Part shown: positions 30,066 to 40,868 of the stretch, piece after piece
Layout of the letters: each line of letters opens with the position of its first letter
Position numbering within the stretch: position 1 is the stretch's first letter
Source: Sepioteuthis lessoniana
Taxonomy: Eukaryota; Mollusca; Cephalopoda; Myopsida; Loliginidae
Direction of reading: 5' to 3'
NCBI GenBank assembly: GCA_963585895.1
Contig: OY757934.1
Location: 41,009,354-41,073,353 of the forward strand
DNA length: 64,000 nucleotides
Position numbers and translations under genes: made by a program
The notes under the pieces: model-generated
What the model was told of the DNA's origin: nothing
What the model saw: the letters and a program-made list of their open reading frames with translations, nothing else
Database searches by the model: none

Positions 30066-31437
30066 AAGCTTGGATAAAAAGTTAAGCTGTCATAAGCTTG
30101 GATAAAAGTTAAGCTATCATAAACTTGGATAAAAAGTTAAGCTGTCATATGCTTGGATAAAAAGTTAAGCTGTCATAAGCTTGGATAAAAAGTTAAGCTG
30201 TCATAAGCTTGGATAAAAAGTTAAGCTGTCATAAGCTATGGATAAAAAGTTAAGCTGTCATAAGCTATGGATAAAAAGTTAAGCTGTCATAAGCTTGGAT
30301 AAAAAGTTAAGCTGTCATAAACTTGGATAAAAGTTAAGCTGTCATGAGCTATGGATAAAAAGTTAAGCTGTCATATGCTTGGATAAAAAGTTAAGCTGTC
30401 ATATGCTTGGATAAAAAGTTAAGCTGTCATAAGCTTGGATAAAAAGTTAAGCTGTCATATGCTTGGATAAAAAGTTAAGCTGTCATAAGCTTGGATAAAA
30501 AGTCAAGCTGTCATAAGCTATGGATAAAAAGTTAAGCTGTCATATGCTATGGATAAAACGTTAAGCTGTCATAAGCTTGGATAAAAAGTTAAGCTGTCAT
30601 AAACTTGGATAAAAGTTAAGCTGTCATAAGCTATGGATAAAAAGTTGAGCTGTCATATGCTTGGATAAAAAGTTAAGCTGTCATATGCTTGGATAAAAAG
30701 TTAAGCTGTCATAAGCTTGGATAAAAAGTTAAGCTGTCATATGCTTGGATAAAAAGTTAAGCTGTCATAAGCTTGGATAAAAAGTTAAGCTGTCATAAGC
30801 TATGGATAAAAAGTTAAGCTGTCATATGCTATGGATAAAAAGTTAAGCTGTCATAAGCTTGGATAAAAAGTTAAGCTGTCATAAGCTATGGATAAAAAGT
30901 TAAGCTGTCATAAGCTTGGATAAAAAAGTTAAGCTGTCATAAGCTTGGATAAAAAGTTAAGCTGTCATATGCTTGGATAAAAAGTTAAGCTGTCATAAGC
31001 TTGGATAAAAAGTTAAGCTGTCATAAGCTTGGATAAAAAGTTAAGCTGTCATAAGCTATGGATAAAAAGTTAAGCTGTCATAAGCTTGGATAAAAAGTTA
31101 AGCTGTCATAAGCTTGGATAAAAAGTTAAGCTGTCATATGCTTTGATAAAAAGTTAAGCTGTCATAAGCTTGGATAAAAAGTTAAGCTGTCATAAGCTAT
31201 GGATAAAAAGTTAAGCTGTCATATGCTATGGATAAAAAGTTAAGCTGTCATAAGCTTGGATAAAAAGTTAAGCTGTCATAAGCTATGGATAAAAAGTTAA
31301 GCTGTCATAAGCTTGGATAAAAAGTTAAGCTGTCATAAGCTTGGATAAAAAGTTAAGCTGTCATATGCTTGGATAAAAAGTTAAGCTGTCATAAGCTTGG
31401 ATAAAAAGTTAAGCTGTCATAAGCTATGGATAAATTG
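30066..31437. repeat. 28-bp satellite array, about 48 units
   Basis: The consensus unit is TTGGATAAAAAGTTAAGCTG plus TCATAAGC, with 29-bp variants that have CTATGG for CTTGG and ATATGC for ATAAGC. Most units carry a HindIII-type AAGCTT. The AAAGTTAAGCTGTCATAAGC part equals a segment of the 88-bp minisatellite immediately upstream. Variants are not random: a ten-unit pattern of about 281 bp repeats twice (marker AAACTTGG at 30318 and 30599), and a longer pattern recurs near 30824 and 31221. Confidence 0.97.
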
Positions 31438-32092
31438 TAATGCAAACTGAGCTCTTTTAGTTTGGTATGATAATTTTGTGATACGAGAGGATGTTCCTTT
31501 AAACTCTTTTCACTGAATACTGTCATTTGATAGGTACTGGTAGTCCCATGATCATGTGAGATAGGTGGATATGCTAGGTGACCCTGAATTGTGATAGCTG
31601 TATGTTTATAAGAACAAAGAAGAAGGGACTAGTGTAGACCTCCCCTCCAATTCCTTGATGTTTAGGTTTAGTTGACCACCTGATTGTCAACAGAGATAAC
31701 AGACATAATTTTCTTTATTCCCGAAAGCAAAGAAACATTTTAAGTAGAAGCATTTTTCCATCGAACAAAGCTGAAAGATGAAAAAAAAAAAAAAAAAAAT
31801 GAAAATAAGGGAAATTTTGATTTCGTGTTAAATCCATTACAATACTATAAAGCAGCAGTAGTTGTAGCAGCAGCAGCAGCAGCACTGTCTTCGTCACCAC
31901 CACCACCACCACTGCCACCATTTGTAGTAATAAAACCTGTGAACCTGTTGTAACAACGATCGATAATGAAGCTTCTGTTTAGGAACGGGTGAATCTTATC
32001 GCAAGGTTTGACTTTTATCTGCTGAGGTCCCAAGCAATTTGAAATTTGTGGCGCTTATGAATTTTTTTCATATTGATAATAATGTTAAAGAC

Positions 32093-32097
<5 letters not shown>
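31438..32097. other. unassigned stretch with poly(A) and (CAG/CCA)n
   Basis: An A run lies at about 31779-31799. CAG and CCA triplets at 31864-31922 give poly-Ala or poly-Gly frames I do not believe. Confidence 0.5.

Positions 32098-32142
<45 letters not shown>
32098..32142. repeat. (TA)n microsatellite
   Basis: About 44 bp of TA repeat. Confidence 0.95.
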
Positions 32143-32146
<4 letters not shown>

Positions 32147-32189
32147 GAGTGAGAATATTTTTCTCGTAAAATGTAATTTACTCTTGAAT

Positions 32190-33310
32190 TATTTAACAAG
32201 GAATTAATTTTTATCAATACTATATTTAACATTATTTTGAATCACTTCTTGCCATTTATCCGGTTGCTTGTAATCAACAAGTATAATTCACTTGGTTTCA
32301 ACCTCAACAAGTTTTCCATAAACGTTTTCACCTGATCTTTTTTGTCATTCAGAGCATTTTGTAGATAATGAAAACGATGAAAATTACTTGGTGCAAGGTC
32401 AGGTGAATATGATGAATGAAGTAGAACAGACCAGCCTAAATCCAATAGTTTTTCTGCGTGATTCTTGCTGAACATGACCTTGCATTATTATAAGAGAAGC
32501 ACAACGTTTCTCCTATTGACGAACGTGAGGCGTTTTCTGAGAAGATTTTCATGCAAACGTTGCAGCTGTTGAGAGCATAAATCTACATTGAGTGCCGGAT
32601 TGTAGTTTAAAAACTCAAAATGAATAATACTGCGGTGATACCACTATATAAACAATACATCTTTACTTCCATGAAGTTTAATCTTTGGGGTCGGCTGCAG
32701 TAATTTTTCCAGGTCAATTCATTGCCTTTTGCGTTGAAAATTGTCATAAAATATTCATTTTTCGTCCCTTGTTATGATATTCATAAGAGGTTGACTATTT
32801 CCCTGCCTTGAAAGAAGACTCGTCACTATAAATATGCGATCTTCCTTATTCTTCTCAATAAGACTATGAGGAATCGAAATACCCAGCTTCTTCTCTTTTA
32901 CAAGTGGCGGCAGATTATGGATTTAGATGTGTTGAGATCAAGTCTTAATTTTCAAGTATTTTTGCGTGGATTGCATTCCACCAATTCTCTTCGATCAAGG
33001 TCTGATTAGTGTCCTGATCTTGATTCAACCCTCAGTGATGTATCGTCTGAACGTAACTTTGAAAACCAGTTTCGGGATTTGGCGGTCAGTAATAACACCT
33101 TGGCCATTAACACAATAAATTTTCTTGGCTGTTTTTGTAGCGTTTTTGCTATTCTTAAATTCTCACAACATTACATACCGAATATGGACTCTCAGTTCGT
33201 CCATGTTAGGGGTGTGAAATCATAGATTATGATGTGCACCCTTTCTCAACTGAAGTAAGACTGTGAAATTAATATACTCTTTAATCACACGATTTCCGGT
33301 TGTGTTTAAA
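32190..33310 (-). pseudogene. mariner transposase (SETMAR-like group), heavily decayed
   Basis: On the minus strand, pieces appear in family order across several frames. WFSKLRSDDTSLRVESRSGH near 33080-33015 is the helix-turn-helix linker. SNLD/VECNPRKNT follows, then a decayed catalytic region, then KNHAEKLLDLGWSVLLHSSY and SPDLAPSNFHRFHYLQNALN near 32460-32355 with the third Asp of the DD34D triad, and a C-terminal RINGKK. Numerous stops and frameshifts make it inactive. Gene length (about 1.1 kb) is near the family norm, so this is a full-length relic rather than a deletion product. Terminal repeats were not resolved. Confidence 0.75.
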
Positions 33311-33379
33311 ACGTTGGAAGCTTGAAATGCCCAGTTACAACTTGCTTTTAAAAAACGTAAATTATTTATGATTCAACCC

Positions 33380-33915
33380 AATATATATGTTTTAGAGCCG
33401 GATGTTCCAGCTGCGTAAACAATGTGATTGCAGGAGGCACCTGAGTAAATAAGCGGAAACACGTCACGTGGGTGACAACCGGAACACGTGGTCGTTGTGA
33501 AATTACAAATACACATGTGTTCACAGAGTTATGGTCAGTCTCAGTCTTGTGGTCGGCTACTAAAAGAGATTCGGTCAGTCACAGAGAGCGCCAGCGAATG
33601 GATGGGCTCCCCGCCGGGGCAGCGGCCCACAGCGAGCCTCTGGTTGACGAACCCCACTCCTGGCCGAGAAACAGAAGTGCTAAGTGGGGCTCTTAATATG
33701 AATATAGAAGCACAGCGTGGTCAAGAAGTTATGGGTCAATATAGCAGTGTTCAAGTCCCCCGCGTAAGTTCTTCAAGTCTTCCAAGAGTCTTCGTCTCCT
33801 CGTTTCTGTCTCTTTCTCGCGCTCGAGAAGGTTCGATCCCCTTTCGAGAGAAATAAAGAGTTGTATATTTTTTATAAGGAAATGCGTTGTTGTGTCTTCA
33901 TTATTCCGCTATACA
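33380..33915 (+). mobile_element. LTR-like sequence (tentative)
   Basis: A GC-richer block starts around TGTGATTGCAGGAGG (33422) and contains CACGTG motifs (33471, 33487). It has AAATAAAGAG polyadenylation-like sequence near 33851 and ends near TTCCGCTATACA. The 74- and 122-residue frames here have no recognisable domain. TG...CA ends are plausible, but no TSD is visible because the right flank is (TA)n. Confidence 0.35.
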
Positions 33916-33930
33916 ATATATATATATATA

Positions 33931-33982
33931 AACTAAGTCATCAAAAATTATATATATGTATATTGTATTGATGACTTAGTTT
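33931..33982. repeat. 15-bp perfect inverted repeat
   Basis: AAACTAAGTCATCAA (33931-33945) and TTGATGACTTAGTTT (33968-33982) flank a 22-bp AT spacer. (TA)n lies on both sides (33917-33930 and 34000-34031). Confidence 0.85.
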
Positions 33983-33995
33983 TAAAGAATAAATG

Positions 33996-34032
<37 letters not shown>

Positions 34033-34084
34033 ATAAAATAGAAATATATAAACAAAAATGAGGTCCTGAGGGTGTGTGGCGTTA

Positions 34085-34730
34085 AGCTTCGTGGTGCGTT
34101 CAATAAGTTTCCAGACTTTTTTTGTACAGGCATTTAAAATTGTCATAGACTCTTGAAAATTCACTGTTATTGCTATACATTTTATGAGATGACTGACCAA
34201 CTTTTATGATTTCACATCCAAATGAACAGCTACAGCAGCAATTGGAATACACTCTACTAAAGCCTGATTGTCACTGCTGGTAAATTTCAAAAATGCAATC
34301 TGAGGACTCTTTAGAAGAATGATATGCAATAAAATTCTGTTTTAAACTTGGAAAAAATGTCACAGAAACGTATGGAATGCTTCAGACTGCTTTTCGACCA
34401 TCTTGCATGAATCGAGCATCAGATTTTGAGTGGCATAAGAGACTCAAGGAAGGCAAGGAGTCTGTGACGGATGATGAGAGGTGTGGGAGGAGTAAGGAAG
34501 TCAATACACCAGAGTTGACTAGCCAAAGGGCTAGGGTTTGGGCTACTATGTTGAGGTTTTAAGGGAGTTCAGGAAGAGATCTCGCCCGAAGAGGCCAGCA
34601 CTCTTCAAATCGGGTCAGTGGCATTCCCACCAGGACAATGCACCAGTCCAAAACTCCATCTTTGTCACAGACTATTTGACCTAGATTGGCATCAATGTGT
34701 GTTGACTGCTCTTTTTGTTATATAGTCATC
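34085..34730 (+). pseudogene. mariner deletion derivative (FLJ37770-like), copy 2
   Basis: The left terminal region GTGCGTTCAATAAGTTTCCA matches the terminal repeats of the other copies. The N-terminal frame is MLQTAFRPSCMNRASDFEWH, SVTDDERCGRSKEVNTPELT. At about 34523-34545 the same kind of filler (CTAGGGTTTGGGCTA) joins it to the VEVLREF-equivalent DNA read out of frame. Downstream DNA still matches the second catalytic-Asp region (QDNAP-equivalent) near 34640. The first two-thirds of the catalytic domain is gone. It is non-autonomous and inactive as protein. Confidence 0.85.
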
Positions 34731-34779
34731 TGCTGATTCATGCAGAAATATACATATATATGATGGATACATACCGATG

Positions 34780-35298
34780 CAATAATAATTAAGACGCCCG
34801 ATGATAAAGACACAGGAATAAACGACGCACGCAGGAAAGAAGACGCAGGAAGACTTCTTTATAAAATATTTTACCTCTCACTTTATTTGTAAGGTTTCGA
34901 AAAGGGTTACTCAAAGTTTGCGTGTGAGAGGTAGCTGGGGACCGAACATTACTGAAATATTTTGACCCCGAAGTTATGGCCGTCAGCGTTGTGTGTTTCT
35001 CGTTCTCCATGGTTGCTCAACCGGACCCTGGAGTAAACTCTTCTGTGTGCTGGCTTTCCCTACTACACCGCGTCTACTTCCGTCTTCCACTGTACTGCTT
35101 GCCCTCCTTCTCGCCTATCTCCCACTGTCCTCAATTCGTCGGCTTTATATTACCTTCAAACTCCCACGCAGTAATATAGACACGCCTCAACGCCTACGCA
35201 ACCTCTTCCGATTTTCAGCGACCGGGATGTGTCACTTCCTTTCAGTGCACCACCTTGAATGGCATTTTTGGCCGGGTCAAAAGGTCAAAACATAACAA
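34780..35298 (-). mobile_element. LTR-type repeat, copy 1
   Basis: On the minus strand it begins TGTTATGTTTTGACCTTTTG at 35298. TATATTACTGC-like and TATAAAGCCGACG sequence lies near 35145, and AAATAAAGTGAGAGG (polyadenylation-like) near 34880. It continues AAGAAGTCTTC. The same order is found at 38830-39390 on the plus strand, with TTATATAACTCGGTG, AAATAAAGTGAGAGG and AAGAAGTCTTC. A TATA box upstream of AATAAA within about 270 bp is LTR-like. No internal coding region is attached. Confidence 0.6.
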
Positions 35299-35852
35299 TC
35301 CTTCATTAATTATTTTTCAAAATTCCATATGTGGAATTTTCTTCACGTTCGTCTCCATCACCCTCACACATATTTTACAGAATAATTTACAAGGACAATA
35401 GATGGCTAAAAACACAAAAAGAATCACTTGAAATACAGCAAATAATATATTACTTAGAAGGCGACCTTCTCTCTATATAACACTTGCCCGGCTAATTATT
35501 TACTAAATTTGTCTTACTATATTTGCGTGGTTGGCCATCTTAGCATGTGTGCATCAAGGTACAGTACGGATGCATACTTTATCCTCTCAACACAACGGGC
35601 CCTCCATAATTCCTTGAAGAAATTTCAAAACCCTAAAAGGACCATACTCTTGTCCCATATCTTGGTCACAAACTTAGTGACCCTGGTCATTCCAGCAATA
35701 CATTTCGCCTGGATTCCTCATGACCACACCCCAGTTCTTTGCTCAACAGGTTCCTACCTGGAGTAACCGGAGAATTTTATAAACTATAACACAATATCTT
35801 CAAGGCCCAAAGCATTCCCCATAAATTCACAAAAATCATGGCCCAAAACAAA
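35299..35852. other. unassigned stretch between LTR-type fragments
   Basis: It lies between two same-orientation LTR fragments. Possible remnant internal sequence, but I see no Gag, protease, RT or integrase motif. Confidence 0.35.
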
Positions 35853-35967
35853 GCCTCAACGCCTACGCAACCTCTTCCGATTTCCAGCGACCGGGATGTG
35901 TCACTTCCTTCCGGTGCACCACCTTGAATGGCATTTTTGGTCGGGTCAAAAGGTCAAAACATAACAT
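35853..35967 (-). mobile_element. LTR-type repeat fragment
   Basis: About 115 bp nearly identical to 35182-35298 (GCCTCAACGCCTACGCAACC, GTGTCACTTCCTT, GGTCAAAACATAACA). It is direct relative to copy 1 at 550 bp distance. Confidence 0.85.
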
Positions 35968-36040
35968 TTTATTGAATGAATTCCATAACAGACATAACTG
36001 AATTGATCAATATTTGTAATGAAACTCTTTTTTGGGAAAT

Positions 36041-36590
36041 AATCGAGGATTGAAATTTGCTGAGTTCAGTAAACTAGCAGAGAAAGAATACAATACGAGG
36101 CACAACTGGGTGGGAAAGGTTATCTTCTGGGAATTGTGCAAGAGATTAAAATTTGACCTTATTATCAAATGGTATTTGCTCAAACCAGAATCTGACCTAG
36201 AAAGTGAGACGCATAACATTTTCTGGGACTTTGAGATACTAATCCCGGCTAGAAGACCAGGCCTCTGGTTAATCAAAAAGAAAAGAATTTATTATTTAGT
36301 GGACCACAGAGTCAAAATAAAAGAAAGCGAAAAGATTAACAAGTACTTGGACCTTGCCAGGGAACTAAAAAAAACTGTAGAACATGACGATCATACCAAT
36401 TGTAGTTGGTGCGTTTGAAACGGTCTCTAAAGGCCTGGAAAAAGACAAGGATTTGAAAATCAGTAGAAAATTCGATACCATCCAGACCACTGCATTATGA
36501 AATCAGCAGCAATACTTAGAAGAGTTCTGAGGAGACTTGCTGTCACTCAGCCACCAAAAACAGACCAACAAGACTCACTTGGAATAAAAT
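36041..36590 (+). pseudogene. LINE-Z C-terminal fragment 3
   Basis: A 128-residue frame includes FAEFSKLAEKEYNTRHNWVG, KVIFWELCKRLKFDLI, KPESDLESETHNIFWDFEI, RRPGLWLIKKKR and DHRVKIKESEKINKYLDLAR. This is the module following the zinc-binding region in LINE-Z. Translation then shifts frame for IVVGAFETVSKGLEK and LRRVLRRLAVTQ. It is 5'-truncated in the zinc region and its end lacks a clear (TAA)n tail. Confidence 0.85.
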
Positions 36591-36593
36591 AAT

Positions 36594-37082
36594 ATGCATA
36601 AACCAGAATCTGATCTAGAAAATGAGACTCATAAAATTATCTGGGATTTTAAGATAGAAACAGATCCCCTAATTCCGGCCAGAAGACCAGACCAACTTTT
36701 AATTAACAAAAATAAATAAATAAAAAAGATAAAAAACTGTCGAGTGGAGTGAAAATAAAAGAAAGCGAAAAGATAGATAGATATTTGCTTGAGAAATGTT
36801 TTTGTCTGAGAATTAAAAAAAAATTGTGGAACATGAGAGTAAGAGCGATACCATTGGTGCGTTTGGAACGTTCTCCAAAGACTTCGAAAGGGAATTGGAA
36901 GAATTGAAAATCAGAGGAAGAATCGAAATCACCCAGACAAGAGCATTGTTGAGAACAGCCGGGATATTGAGAAGAATCCCGGAAACTTGAGGAAATTTGC
37001 TTATACCCTGATTTCACTGAAAGTCCATCAGCTAAGGCTGCTGTAAAAAAACTCCCAATAATAATAATAATAATAATAATAA
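36594..37082 (+). pseudogene. LINE-Z 3' end 4 with (TAA)n tail
   Basis: The plus strand begins in the HKPESDLENETHKIIWDF region, is heavily frameshifted, and ends AGCTAAGGCTGCTGT... followed by (TAA)n at about 37058-37082. This is the family tail. It is 5'-truncated relative to copy 3. Confidence 0.8.
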
Positions 37083-37392
37083 TGCCAGACCACAGAGTGA
37101 AAATGAAAGAAAGCGAAAGAGAGATAAATATGTAGACTTTACTAGAGAATTAAAAAAAAACTATCCAACATGAAGGTGATGGGTATACCAATTATCGTTA
37201 GGTGTTCAGAACAATTCCCAAAGAATTAGTAAAGGGACTGGATGACTTGAAAATAAGAGGACAAATCGAGGCCATCCAAACTACAGCATTAATAAGATCG
37301 GTTAGAATACTAAGAAGAATCCTGGAGATTTGAGGAGACTCCAGTGAGAAACCATCAGCCAATGCTGGTGTGAGAAACTTTTAAAAGAGTAA
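37083..37392 (+). pseudogene. LINE-Z 3' end 5
   Basis: A shorter plus-strand copy beginning at PDHRVKMKESERE-equivalent DNA directly after the previous tail. It ends with ACCATCAGCCAATGCTGGTG and no long simple tail. Confidence 0.75.
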
Positions 37393-38829
37393 AATAATAT
37401 GAAAAAGAATTGGAAACCTTAATACAGGCAGTGAGGGTACACAGGGAAGATAGGGATGGAATTTGGAATTGAAAAATGAGTCATGCTAATGATGAAAAGT
37501 GGAAAACAATAAATAACGGAAGAAAAAGAACTATCAAATAAAAAAAAAAGATCAGAACGCTCGGAGAAAAAGGAAATTTACAAATAGTTGGGAATATTGG
37601 AAGTGGAAAACATCAAATATTCGGAGATGAAAGAAAAAATTTAAAAAGAATACCTCGGGAGAATGAGAAAACTACTATAAACCAAACTCCATTGCAGAAA
37701 TCTCATCTGTATTGTCCTCCTCGTAAGATACTCGGGGTCTTTCTTAAAGTGGACCTGAGAATAACTTCAACAAATGGATCAGAGAACAAGAAAACTCAAA
37801 CTATGCATAAAGCCTTACATACTAGAGATGGTGTAGACAGACTGTATGTGTCAAGAAAAGAAGGTGGAAGAGGATTCACCAGCATTCAAGATAGCGTCGA
37901 TGCATCAATACAACGACCAGAAAACTACATAAAAAAGCGCAGAGGAAGACTGATTACTGCGACAAGGGACAATACAGACAACACAAGCATCAGCGGAACA
38001 AAAATAATCAGAAAAAAATGGGAAGAAAAACAACTCTATGGACACTTCAAGTGACAAACAAGCGAAACTTCACACAAGAAGACATGCATAGAGGTAAGAA
38101 AGGGAAACCACAAGAGAGAAACTGAATTTCTTTTGATAGCAGCACAAAACAATGCCATATGGACAATGTCAAAACAAAAATAGACAAGTCGCAACAAAAT
38201 AGCAGATGTAGATAGTGTGGTGATAGAAACGATAAATCACATCATAAGCGAATGCACTAAATTAACGCAAAGAGAGTATAAGACAAGACATGACTGGGTG
38301 GGAAAGGTGATCCACTGGGAATTGTGCAAGAAGTTTAAATTTGACCATGCAAACAAATGATATATGCATAACCCAGAATCTGTCCTCGAAAATGAGGTGC
38401 ACAAAATTCTTGGAGATTTTGAGATACAGACGAATTATCTAATCTCAGGCAGACGATCAGATTTATTGATAGTCAACAAAAAACTGAGAACTTGTTGAAT
38501 AGTAAACTTTGCCGTTCGAGCTGATCACAGGGTAAAACTTAAAGAAAGCGAAAAGAGAGATAAGTACCTAGATCTTGCTAAAGAACTAAAAAATCTATGG
38601 AATATAGAGATGACGGTGATATCAATTATAATTGATGCGCTCGCTACAGTCACCAAGGGATTGGTACAGAGACTGGAGGACTTGGAATTAAGAGGAAGTG
38701 TGGAGACCCTCCAAGCAATAGCATTGTTGAGATCGGCCAGAATACTAAGAAGAGTCCTGGAGATTTGAGGAGACATGCTGCCACTCAGACTCCAGTGAAA
38801 AACCATCATTTAACACTGGAGAAAAAAAA
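37393..38829 (+). pseudogene. LINE-Z RT C-terminus to 3' end, longest copy
   Basis: This is the most complete LINE-Z copy. DNA for the YLGILE...IKQ and LRRTRKLLETKL-type region appears out of frame at 37590-37690. The open frame at 37692-38054 then gives SENKKTQTMHKALH, VDRLYVSRKEGGRGFTSIQD, SVDASIQRPENYIKKRRGRL and WEEKQLYGHFK. A zinc-binding CGDR...NHIISEC follows near 38215-38255 with a stop and frameshift in it. Next come EYKTRHDWVGKVIHWELCKK, PESVLENEVHKILGDFEIQT, DHRVKLKESEKRDKYLDLAK and RSARILRRVLEI, ending ACCATCATTTAACACTGG near 38818. The module sits C-terminal to the RT palm in this family. At least five lesions. The upstream RT and endonuclease are missing. Confidence 0.88.
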
Positions 38830-39390
38830 CAACTCTCAAATAAGCAAAATCCGGCCAAACATGCCATTCCAAAGACGGCGAAAGTACATATTCCATTGGC
38901 GTGGGTGAGCTTGGCTGACAAAATGGGACAAGGTAAAATCTCACGGTACACTCACAGACTGATGCACCGGAAGAGAGTGACCTGTGAACTGTATGACAGT
39001 TATTTCCGCTCGATGACAATCAAACATGCCATTCCAAGGACAGCGGAAGTGACACATCCCGATGGTCAGTTATGGGGAGATATTGAGTGGGCGATTGAAC
39101 TATTATATAACTCGGTGAAGGCTGGAAATCAGTCAGTTTTGGAGACCAGACCCGTTGGTGACAAGATATGGTAGAGAAAACCAGCACTCAGCAGAAAGCT
39201 GAGCTCCTGGGCCTCCGGTTTAGCAACCCTGGAGAACGAGAAAGGCACAACGCTGATGGCTATAAGAGTGGGGGTCAATATGTTGCAGTTTTTGTTCGGT
39301 CTCCAACTCCCTCTCACACGCAATCTTTCAAATAAAGTGAGAGGTATATTTTTTTAAAGAAGTCTTCGTCTCGTCTTTATTCATTGCGTC
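38830..39390 (+). mobile_element. LTR-type repeat, copy 2
   Basis: It is homologous in order to 34780-35298 but on the plus strand. CATGCCATTCCAA...GTGACACATCCCG is followed by TTATATAACTCGGTG near 39106, GGTTTAGCAACCCTGGAGAA near 39220, TCTCACACGCAATCTTTC, AAATAAAGTGAGAGG near 39333 and AAGAAGTCTTCGTC. The 5' part seems duplicated (CATGCCATTCCAA at about 38859 and 39024). Boundaries and TSD were not resolved. Confidence 0.55.
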
Positions 39391-39454
39391 AATATGTATT
39401 CTGCATGTATATGTGTATATATGCATATTTATTATGTGGCTATACAACACAGAC

Positions 39455-40037
39455 ACGATTGCGTGGGGAGGATAATTTACCGGGAATTGCGCAAGAAACT
39501 GAAATTTCATCGTACTAAAAAATGGTATATGCACAAACCAGAATCTGTCTTAAAAATGAAATGCATAAAATTCTGTGAGACTTTGAGATAGAACAGATCA
39601 CCAAATCCAAGTGAGAAGATCAGACCAAGTGTTAATTAAAAAAAAAAAAAAAAGAAAAAAAAAGAAAAAAGAAAAAAATCACCCGCTAGATATTGAATTT
39701 TTTTATACCATCAGACTGCAACGTGTAAATGTAAGAAAGCAGAAAATTGGACAAGTACCTGGACCTTGCCAGAGAGCTGAAAAAACCGTTGAACATGAAA
39801 GTGACAGTGATACTAACCACAGTCAGGGTCCTTGGAACGGTTTCCAGGAACCTGGAAAAGAGACTGAGTGCAGTGGAGATTAGAAGAAGAAGAGAAACTA
39901 TCCAGACCACAACACTGCTAAAATCGGCTTAGATATTTTGAAAAGTCCTGCAGATCTGAAGAAATTTGCAGTCCCTCAGTTAAAGACATTAGTTAGAACT
40001 TGTGTGAAAAACCGTATAATGATAATAATAATAATAA
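39455..40037 (+). pseudogene. LINE-Z 3' end 7 with (ATA)n tail
   Basis: It begins at HDCVGRIIYRELRKKLKFHR and KPESVLK-equivalent sequence, contains an internal A-rich insertion at 39638-39678, and continues QKIGQVPGPCQRAEKTVEHE-type (shifted) DNA. It ends TTAGAACTTGTGTGAAAAAC then (ATA)n at 40018-40037. Frameshifted. Confidence 0.8.
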
Positions 40038-40393
40038 TCGCACAATGCAAGCTAACAGACCAGATATAATAAAAGATTTTAAAAAAATCAAGAGCAAAAA
40101 CATGAATGCTATTTCATTGATAAAACATACCGCCTGACAAAACTAAATAAAACATCTCAGCAAAAGAATTCGATGAACTTAAAAAATACAAAGATCTGGA
40201 AATAGATATTGCATATATTATTCATAAATAACTTGATTATTTACCTTCGAATTAATCATTTCCCACTGACAATAGATTTTCGGTTTTGACTTCATTTTTA
40301 AAATGGATAACACAGAAAAAAGTTGTGGTGACAAATCCTAAATAAAAGAAAATTGCAAAATTTGTTCCTTGGTTATCAAATTTTCTTTTAGGG
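40038..40393. other. unassigned AT-rich stretch
   Basis: No recognised feature. Confidence 0.4.
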
Positions 40394-40868
40394 TGAGTCA
40401 AAACTTTTGTAATATTTTGGTACGTGCCAGTTTGCGGCGCGTAAATAAATTATGAGATCAAAGTAGTTTAAGATGTGAGAAAAGATCCTTCTTTGGTTGG
40501 TAGTATTGTGGTAGTTGGTGCGTTGACATGTGCATTGTTTCACACTTTGATGAGTCAAAACTTTTGTAATATTTAGTTACGTGCTAGTTTGCGGCGCGTA
40601 AATAAATTATGAGATCAAAGTAGTTTAAGATGAGAGAAAAAATCCTACTTTGGTTGGTAGTATTGTAGTAGTTGGTGCGTTGACACGTTGTGTATTGTTT
40701 CACTCGTTGATGAGTCAAAACTTTTGTAATATTTTGGTACGTGCTAGTTTGAGGCGTATATATCATGTGACTGAAGCAGTTCAAGCTGCTGTAGTCACCC
40801 GATGTGGCTCATAGTATTGTGGTAGTTGGTACACACACACACGTTGTGCATTGCTACACAACGTAGGT
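40394..40868 (+). repeat. three tandem copies (about 158 bp) of a mariner 5' end
   Basis: TGAGTCAAAACTTTTGTAAT starts units at 40394, 40551 and 40711. Each continues through TTTGCGGCGCGTAAATAAAT-like or diverged sequence and GTATTGTGGTAGTTGGT to ATTGTTTCAC or ATTGCTACAC. The third unit leads directly into the transposase N-terminus, so the unit is the element's terminal repeat plus 5' UTR. The third unit differs in its middle. Confidence 0.85.

Noticed and set aside
30066-31437. CRISPR-like direct repeats of about 28 bp
   Set aside because: There are no spacers. The units are contiguous, and the context is a eukaryotic minisatellite with higher-order structure.
33472-33856. Overlapping plus-strand frames of 74 and 122 residues as a host exon
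   Set aside because: No domain, overlapping in two frames, GC-rich LTR-like context with a polyadenylation signal.
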